Source: DASRRB01 sp036732755 (GTDB lineage: Bacteria; Planctomycetota; B15-G4; SIAN01). Taken from it: a stretch of 21,274 nucleotides of DNA. The notes under the pieces are model-generated. The model had not been told where the DNA came from. It saw only the letters and a list, made by a program, of their open reading frames with translations, and did not search any database. Both the position numbers and the translations under genes were made by a program. Every line of letters begins with the position of its first letter. Position 1 is the stretch's first letter. The stretch lies in NCBI GenBank assembly GCA_036732755.1, contig DAINBU010000090.1:1-21274 (forward strand), written 5' to 3'. This document shows, one piece after another, positions 15,624-21,274 of this stretch.

Positions 15624-17140
15624 TTCTTCCCACCCGGTGGAGTTTCGTCCGGCTGCTTCGGCGGGGGATCGGGCGGCTTGACCGGCGGCGGGTCAGGAGA
15701 ATCGACGATGTATCCGAGCTTGCGGAGCTGGTCGAGCGACTCCTTCTCCAGCTTCCGCAGCGCGCCCTCGAAGTTCTTTTCGAGCTTCAGCGCCTCGCCG
15801 CGCGCCCGCTCCCGCGCGCGCGTCCACGCCGCGTCGTCGTAGCTGTCGACCGGCTCGCCCGGCGCGGCGGCGAGCACCGCGTCGGTGAACACCTGCCGCA
15901 TCGGCCGTCCGGCGAGGTCGCGCGCGAGCGGCAGGCCTTCCCGGACGAGCAAGGTCGGCAGCACGTCCTCGACCCGCCCCACCGTGCGCAGGTCGGACGG
16001 CGCGGCGGTCGCAGCGACCGGCTGCTTCTTGAAGCTCGGCCCGCTCGCGATGAAGACGCCGGGCGGCGCGTCGGTGTGGTGGCCCGAGTCGAAGCGCTTG
16101 TCTTTGGCCTCGAACGACGCCTCGAAGTCGCGCTCGACGTCGACGGCGTGGAAGCCGTGGTCGGAGAGCACGACGAAGTCGGCGTCGGGCGCCTTCGCGC
16201 GCAGCGCGCCGATCGCCGCGTCGACGAAGCGGTAGGTGTCGCGCACGACGTGGCCGAAGTCGGCGAGCTCGGCCGCGGAGGGCGGCACCTTGTAGAGGGA
16301 CGGCTCGAAGTCGCGCCAGAAGAGGTGCGACGCGACGTCGGTCACCCCGAAGTAGACGGCGAGCAGGTCGTAGCGCTGCTTCGCGTCGAGCGCGTCCTCC
16401 GCCGCGGCGAGGAAGAGGCGGTCGGCGAAGTAGGCCTGCTTCACGCAGGAGAAGAGCTCCTCCGTCATGCGGCTCGGCGGCGTGGCGGGCGTCGCCGCGC
16501 TCCCGAACGCCGCGGCGAGCGTCGCGTCCGCCGTGTCCGCGAGCTGCGCGAAGTGGGCGTCCATGACGGCGCCGAGCTCCTCGGGCGAGGTCTGGCTCGG
16601 CAGCCCCTTCAGGTAGCTCCCCTTCCAGATCCGGCCGTTGCGATAGTTGATCTGGGCGCGCGTCGTCGTCTGCGCGACCATCGTCCCGCCGTGGTCGAGC
16701 GGCTCCGCCGGCCAGGTGCACCACCATCCGTCGACGTGGCAGGTCCGGCCGGCGTCGCTCAAGAGGTTCCAGAACGCCTTCGACCGGCGGTGGACGCTGG
16801 TGTAGAGGTGGCGCTCGCCGTTCGCGTCGGTGAAGAAGAAGTCGGTGATGCCGTGCTGCTCCGGCGTCCGGCCGGTCGCGATGGTGGTCCAGATCACCGG
16901 CGAAAGGGTCGGCTCGAGCGTCTCGAGCTTCCCGGCGCACCCCTCCTCCATCAGTCGGGCCAGGTTGGGGAGGGCGCCCTCGCGCGCGAACTGCAGCACG
17001 AGGCGCCACTCGAGGCCGTCGACGCCGACCACGACGAGCGGCGGACGCTTCCCGGCGGAGGGGCGACACGCGGCCGTCACGAAGAAAAGCGACGCGGCGG
17101 AAACCAGCGCGACCGCGAGCCGTACCCAGGCGTTTCTCAC
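15620..17140 (-). CDS. Alkaline phosphatase superfamily phosphodiesterase, probable lipoprotein
   Basis: This 506-residue protein belongs to the type I phosphodiesterase/nucleotide pyrophosphatase group. GTG 17140 was chosen because it directly opens a signal peptide with a hydrophobic run ending VTAAC (Cys25), a weak lipobox. The longer open frame upstream overlaps the divergent iron-sulfur gene. Family metal and nucleophile residues are visible: VVVGVDGLEW (Asp41), the nucleophile region SPVIWTTIATG (Thr85 or its neighbour), the Asp/His pair in FGVTDVASHLFWR, VVLSDHGFH, and the late His in GHHTDAPPG. The C-terminus has a charged helical stretch (WTRARERARGEALKLEKN) and then a Pro-rich tail PDPPPVKPPDPPPKQPD, suggesting an extended envelope tether. 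It heads the operon with the EamA-M1 and DUF4011 genes, sharing a 4-nt overlap with the former. Substrate unknown. Confidence 0.9.
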   Translation of the reverse strand: MRNAWVRLAVALVSAASLFFVTAACRPSAGKRPPLVVVGVDGLEWRLVLQFAREGALPNLARLMEEGCAGKLETLEPTLSPVIWTTIATGRTPEQHGITDFFFTDANGERHLYTSVHRRSKAFWNLLSDAGRTCHVDGWWCTWPAEPLDHGGTMVAQTTTRAQINYRNGRIWKGSYLKGLPSQTSPEELGAVMDAHFAQLADTADATLAAAFGSAATPATPPSRMTEELFSCVKQAYFADRLFLAAAEDALDAKQRYDLLAVYFGVTDVASHLFWRDFEPSLYKVPPSAAELADFGHVVRDTYRFVDAAIGALRAKAPDADFVVLSDHGFHAVDVERDFEASFEAKDKRFDSGHHTDAPPGVFIASGPSFKKQPVAATAAPSDLRTVGRVEDVLPTLLVREGLPLARDLAGRPMRQVFTDAVLAAAPGEPVDSYDDAAWTRARERARGEALKLEKNFEGALRKLEKESLDQLRKLGYIVDSPDPPPVKPPDPPPKQPDETPPGGKK

Positions 17141-17150
17141 GATCCGAATG

Positions 17151-17158
17151 GTTTTATC
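17151..17158 (-). promoter_or_regulatory. Possible -10 element for the phosphodiesterase operon
   Basis: The minus strand reads GATAAAAC here, 11-18 nt before GTG 17140. GATAAA matches the -10 consensus at four of six positions and is a rare AT patch in the GC-rich gap between two divergent operons. Its closeness to the start resembles the TATACT before the MFS gene. No -35 is clear. Confidence 0.3.
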
Positions 17159-17224
17159 CCGCTTGCCAGGGACGGACGGCGGCGTTGTGATGCCGCGACG
17201 TCGCATCTCCGGGGAGAAGAGGTC

Positions 17225-17853
<629 letters not shown>

Positions 17854-17854
<1 letters not shown>

Positions 17855-19983
17855 TGGAACTCGCCTGGCCCGACCCCAAGGACACGACGGTTCTCGGCAA
17901 GCGGATCGTGCGGCTCGACGGCCCCGACAAGGCGACCGGCCGCGCCAAGTACACCTACGACACCAACCGCCCGCGCATGCTCTGGGCGAAGTACACGACC
18001 TGCCCGCACGGCCACGCGCGCGTGAAGTCGGTCGACGCCGACGCGGCGCAGAAGATGGCGGGCGTCGTGGCGGTCGAGGTGCTCGCGCCGGCCGGCGCCG
18101 AGCTCAACGTCGCCTTCGCCGAAGTCGCGATCGTCGCCGCCGAGAGCGAGGAGATCGCGCGCGAGGCGGTGCGTCGCATCAAAGTCGAATTCGAGGTCCT
18201 CCCCCACAACGTGGTCGACGACGACCCGCAGGCCGCCGGAGCCTCGGCGCGGCCCGGCCGGGCCAACGTCCAGGGCGACCCCGACGCCGCGTTCAAGGAG
18301 GCGGCGGCGGTGAGCGAGACCGAGGTCGGCTGCTCGATCATCACCCACTGCTGCATGGAGCCGCACGGCTCCGCCGTCGAGGTCGCGGCCGACGGGAAGT
18401 CGCTCACTGCGTGGTGCTCCACGCAGGCGATCAGCGGCAAGAACGGCCGCTTCGCGAACGAGGCCGGGATCGGCGACGCGTCGACCTCGGTCGCCATCTG
18501 CCAGCACATGGGCGGCGGCTTCGGCAGCAAGTTCGACATCGACACGTGGGGCCAGTGGGCGGCGAAGCTCTCCGCGCGCACCAAGCGGCCGGTCAAGGTG
18601 ATGCTCGAGCGCGACATGGAGCTCGCGCTCGCCGGCTCGCGCCCCTCCGCCTTCGCGCGCATGCGCGTCGGCTGCAAGGAGGACGGCACCGTCACCGCGT
18701 GGGAGTCGGAGGCGTGGGGCAGCGGCGGCACCGGCGGCGGCGTCGGCGTGCGCGAGCTGCCGTACGTGTTCGGGAACGTCCCGAACAAGCGGACGCGCAC
18801 GACGCCGATCACGACCAACACCGGCGACCAGCGCGCGTGGCGCGCGCCGAACCACCCGCAGATGGCGCTGCTCACGATGGCGGCGATGTCCGACTGCGCG
18901 GCCGAGCTCGGCATGGACGAGCTCGAGTTCTTCAAGAAGAACCTCGGCTACACGCAGCGCGCGAAGGTCTACGAGGAGGAGCTGAACCTCGCGGCCGAGC
19001 TGATCGACTGGAAGAAGAAGTGGATGCCGCGCGGCGACCAGGCCGACGTGGTGCGCCGCGGGCTCGGCTGCTCGATCCACACGTGGGGCGGCGGCGGCCA
19101 CGACAGCAACGTGCAGTGCACGATCCATCCCGATGGCGCGGTCGAGATCGCGTGCGGGACGCAGGACCTCGGCGTCGGCACGCGCACGGCCCTCGCGATC
19201 GTCGCGGCCGAGACGCTCGGGCTGCCGCTCGAAAAGGTGAAGGTCTCGATCGGCGACAGCCGGCTGCCCCCGTCGGGCGGCTCGGGCGGCTCGACGACCA
19301 TCGGCGGCATCAGCTCGGCGGCGCGCGACGCCTGCGTGCAGGCCGCCAACGCGCTCTTCGAGAAGGTGGCGCCCGAGCTCGGCGGCGACGCGAAGAAGCT
19401 GGTCGCAAAGGGCGGCAAGGTCTACGCGGCGGACAACGAGGCAAAGGCGATCCCGTGGGACGTCGCCTGCCGCTCGGTCGGGGCCCAGCCGCTGGTGACG
19501 ACCGGCAAGCAGCAGCGCGCGCTCATGCAGCAGGGCGTCGGCGGCGCGCAGGCGGCCGAGGTCGAGGTCGACGTCGAGACCGGCATCGTGCGCGTGCTGA
19601 AGCTGGTCGCGGTGCAGGACTGCGGCCGCATCATCGACCTGCTCACGGCGGAGAGCCAGGTGCGCGGCGCGCTGATCATGGGAGTCTGCAGCGCGCTCTA
19701 CGAAGAGCGGATCATGGATCCGGTAACCGGCACGCTGCTGAACCCCGACATGGAGTTCTACAAGCTCGCCGGGATCGCCGACGTGGGCGAGCTCGTCGTC
19801 AAGATGATGGAGACGCCCGAGCACCTCGGCCGCGGCGTGATCGGGCTCGGCGAGCCGCCGGTCATCTCCCCCATGGCGGCGATCAGCAACGCCGTCGCGA
19901 ACGCGATCGGCGCCCGCGTCGCGCGCTGTCCCATGACTCCCGACCGCGTGCTGGCGGCGTTGCACAAGAAGAAGGGGGCGTGA
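17854..19983 (+). CDS. Molybdenum hydroxylase large subunit (molybdopterin-binding)
   Basis: The 709-residue catalytic subunit oxidises an aldehyde or N-heterocycle using water as the oxygen source. An N-terminal hammerhead domain (about 12-120: LGKRIVRLDGPDKATGRAKY) is followed by the cofactor-binding domains with GGGFGSK (220-226), a Gly/Ser loop SGGSGGSTTIGG, and the C-terminal GLGEPP motif. In that motif Glu667 is the conserved general base. All hallmark motifs are intact, so an active enzyme is likely. There is no signal peptide of its own; export together with the Tat-bearing iron-sulfur subunit is inferred. ATG overlaps the previous stop (TGATG), and GGAGG lies a short distance upstream. 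The subunit order here (Fe-S, Mo, FAD) differs from PaoABC (Fe-S, FAD, Mo). It could be an aldehyde, isoquinoline or xanthine-type oxidase; sequence alone does not decide. Confidence 0.94.
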
Positions 19984-19984
19984 C

Positions 19985-20977
19985 GTGAACCGCTTCGAAT
20001 TCGCGCGCCCCTCGAGCGTGGCCGACGCGGTCGCGCTGCTCACCGGGAAGCACGACGAGACGAGCGTGCTGGCCGGCGGCACCGATCTGCTCAGCCTGAT
20101 GAAGGACTTCGTGGTCGAGCCGAAGCGGCTGGTGTCGCTGATGGGCATCGAGGAGATGCACGGCAGCGCCATCGGCACCGGACAACGGAATCCCGGCGCG
20201 ATGGCCGTCGGCGCGACGATGACGCTCGACTGGCTCCTCGAAAACCGAGACGTGAAGGCGCATTGGCGCGCGGTCTGGGAGGCCGCCGCCGGCGTCAAGA
20301 GCCCGCAACTTCGCACGATGGGGACGATCGGCGGCGAGCTCCTGCAGCGGCCGCGCTGCTGGTATTTCCGCCGCGGCCAGGGGCTCTGCGCCGAATTGAA
20401 CGGCGAGTCGCTCCCCGCCAAGGGAGACAACCGCTACCACGCCGTCCTCGGCAACGCGGGACCCGCGAAGTTCGTGAACGCGAGCAGTCTCGCGCCGGCG
20501 CTGATCGCTTGCGGCGCGACGGTCACCGTGGTCGGGCCGAAGGGGCCGCGAACGATCCCGGTGAAGGATCTCTACACGACGCCGAAGTCGGCGGCGGAGC
20601 GCGAGCTGACGCTCGCCGCGAACGAGATCGTGACCTCGATCAACCTGCAGGGCCCCCCCGCAAGAAAGAGCGCCACTTACGAGGTCCGCCCGCGCCAGGG
20701 GCTCGACTGGCCGCTCGTCACCGCGAGCGTCGCGCTCGGGTTCGACGGCAAGACGATCCAGTCGGCGGTCGTCGTGCTCGGCCACGTCGCGCCGACGCCG
20801 TGGGTCGCCGACGGCGCCGCGAAGGCGCTGATCGGCCACGCCTTCGACGAGAAGCTCGCGCACGCGGCGGCCGCCGCCGCGGTCGCCGGCGCGACGCCGC
20901 TCAGCAAGAACGCCTACAAGGTCGAGCTCGCGCAGGTCGCCGTGCGCCGCGCGCTCGCGGCCGCGGCCGCAACCTGA
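19985..20977 (+). CDS. Molybdenum hydroxylase FAD-binding subunit
   Basis: A 330-residue medium subunit. The N-terminal FAD-binding domain has the phosphate-contacting loop AGGTDLL (30-36) and a second loop TMGTIGGELLQ (111-121), where GGN is usual and the third residue is Glu here. It continues with RPRCWYFRRGQGLC (122-135). PaoB/YagS-type relatives carry a four-Cys [4Fe-4S] insert in this place. Only Cys125 and Cys135 remain here, so the extra cluster is probably absent. A C-terminal CO-dehydrogenase flavoprotein domain follows (about 220-330, with RQGLDWPLVTASVAL). GTG 19985 comes one base after the previous stop. No signal peptide. It belongs to the same operon and complex as the two preceding subunits. 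Confidence 0.93.
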   Translation: MNRFEFARPSSVADAVALLTGKHDETSVLAGGTDLLSLMKDFVVEPKRLVSLMGIEEMHGSAIGTGQRNPGAMAVGATMTLDWLLENRDVKAHWRAVWEAAAGVKSPQLRTMGTIGGELLQRPRCWYFRRGQGLCAELNGESLPAKGDNRYHAVLGNAGPAKFVNASSLAPALIACGATVTVVGPKGPRTIPVKDLYTTPKSAAERELTLAANEIVTSINLQGPPARKSATYEVRPRQGLDWPLVTASVALGFDGKTIQSAVVVLGHVAPTPWVADGAAKALIGHAFDEKLAHAAAAAAVAGATPLSKNAYKVELAQVAVRRALAAAAAT

Positions 20978-21002
20978 ACCGGTACCCGCGAAGGAGAAGC
21001 GA

Positions 21003-21236
21003 ATGTCGCTGATGAACGTGCGCGCGCCGGCCGGACACAAGCTCTGCCAGCACCTCCGCTGCAAGGAGATGTGGTACCAGACGGAGGAGCAGCGCGAGCG
21101 GATCCGGACCGATCCGAAGTCGGTGTTCGAGGGCAAGCTCTTCTGGTGCGAGCGGACGCAGAAGGCCGACGGGCCCGACGCCGCGCGCTGTGGTGCGGAC
21201 GAGTGCCGCCCGGGGCGCTCCTGCTACGACGGGTGA
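21003..21236 (+). CDS. Small Cys-rich protein, unknown function
   Basis: This is a 77-residue soluble protein with a strong ribosome-binding site (GGAGA at 20993-20997, 5-nt spacer), 25 nt after the FAD subunit. I do not recognise a named family. It has six Cys: Cys15, Cys20, Cys49, Cys63, Cys68 and Cys74, plus His12 and His17. The arrangement C-x4-C ... C ... C-x4-C-x5-C, with aromatic and charged residues between, suggests bound zinc or an iron-sulfur cluster. No export signal is seen. The position directly after a molybdenum hydroxylase operon suggests a role in its assembly or electron transfer, which is inference only. The ORF is short but well supported by its start site and conserved-looking Cys spacing. 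Confidence 0.72.
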   Translation: MSLMNVRAPAGHKLCQHLRCKEMWYQTEEQRERIRTDPKSVFEGKLFWCERTQKADGPDAARCGADECRPGRSCYDG

Positions 21237-21267
21237 TCCCGCGCCGGCGCATCCGCCCGACTCTCGC

Positions 21268-21273
21268 TAGATT
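21268..21273 (+). promoter_or_regulatory. Possible -10 element (TAGATT) at the window edge
   Basis: GCTAGATTC is an AT patch at the end of the window, resembling the TATACT before the MFS gene. TAGATT matches the -10 consensus at four of six positions. If real, it would drive a plus-strand gene starting just beyond the edge. Confidence 0.25.
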
Positions 21274-21274
21274 C

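Noticed and set aside
17163..17191. TTGCCA with TGTGAT as a promoter for the molybdenum hydroxylase operon
   Set aside because: The -10 match is poor and such pairs arise easily by chance; no independent support.

Overview
The window is about 70% GC and almost entirely coding. Coding bias is extreme toward GC-ending codons, start codons are often GTG or TTG, adjacent genes commonly overlap by 4 nt, and 14 of the 15 stop codons that fall inside the window are TGA. Together with an ECF sigma/zinc anti-sigma pair, a lipoprotein phosphodiesterase and a Tat-exported molybdenum hydroxylase, this suggests a Gram-negative-type, free-living, high-GC bacterium such as an uncultivated Planctomycetota, Myxococcota or related lineage. 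I cannot place it more precisely from sequence alone. No tRNA, rRNA, CRISPR array or mobile element was seen.

Layout. (1) 1-1771, minus strand: a compact operon of a membrane-anchored or exported VOC (glyoxalase-fold) protein, an ECF sigma factor, and a transmembrane zinc-finger anti-sigma factor whose extracytoplasmic part looks like a YCII domain and is cut by the window edge. (2) 1963-2940, plus: an exported protein of unknown family, divergent from that operon. (3) 2950-3954, minus: a TerC/Alx-family membrane protein. (4) 4098-6509, plus: a possible operon of a TetA-like MFS transporter, a PaaI-type hotdog thioesterase and an AraC-type regulator whose DNA-binding domain seems to have lost its middle. 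(5) 6609-6986, plus: a small cytoplasmic VOC protein preceded by two hairpins. (6) 17140 down to 6994, minus: three genes joined by 4-nt overlaps, encoding an alkaline-phosphatase-superfamily lipoprotein, an EamA transporter continuous in frame with an M1/LTA4-hydrolase-type aminopeptidase, and a very large DUF4011-helicase-nuclease-DUF3320 protein resembling known phage-defence proteins. This last gene carries an in-frame amber codon near its start. (7) 17225-21236, plus: a molybdenum hydroxylase operon (Tat-targeted 2x[2Fe-2S] subunit, molybdopterin subunit, FAD subunit) followed by a small Cys-rich protein.

Working together. The first operon looks like a signalling unit that puts two small-molecule-binding-type folds (VOC and YCII) outside the membrane, tied to one sigma factor. 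The molybdenum hydroxylase probably acts in the periplasm, with the two leaderless subunits carried out by the Tat signal of the iron-sulfur subunit. The large minus-strand operon links surface phosphoester hydrolysis, transport, peptide cleavage and a nucleic-acid helicase-nuclease. The common purpose is unknown, and two of its genes (the fusion and the amber-interrupted gene) are the oddest objects in the window.
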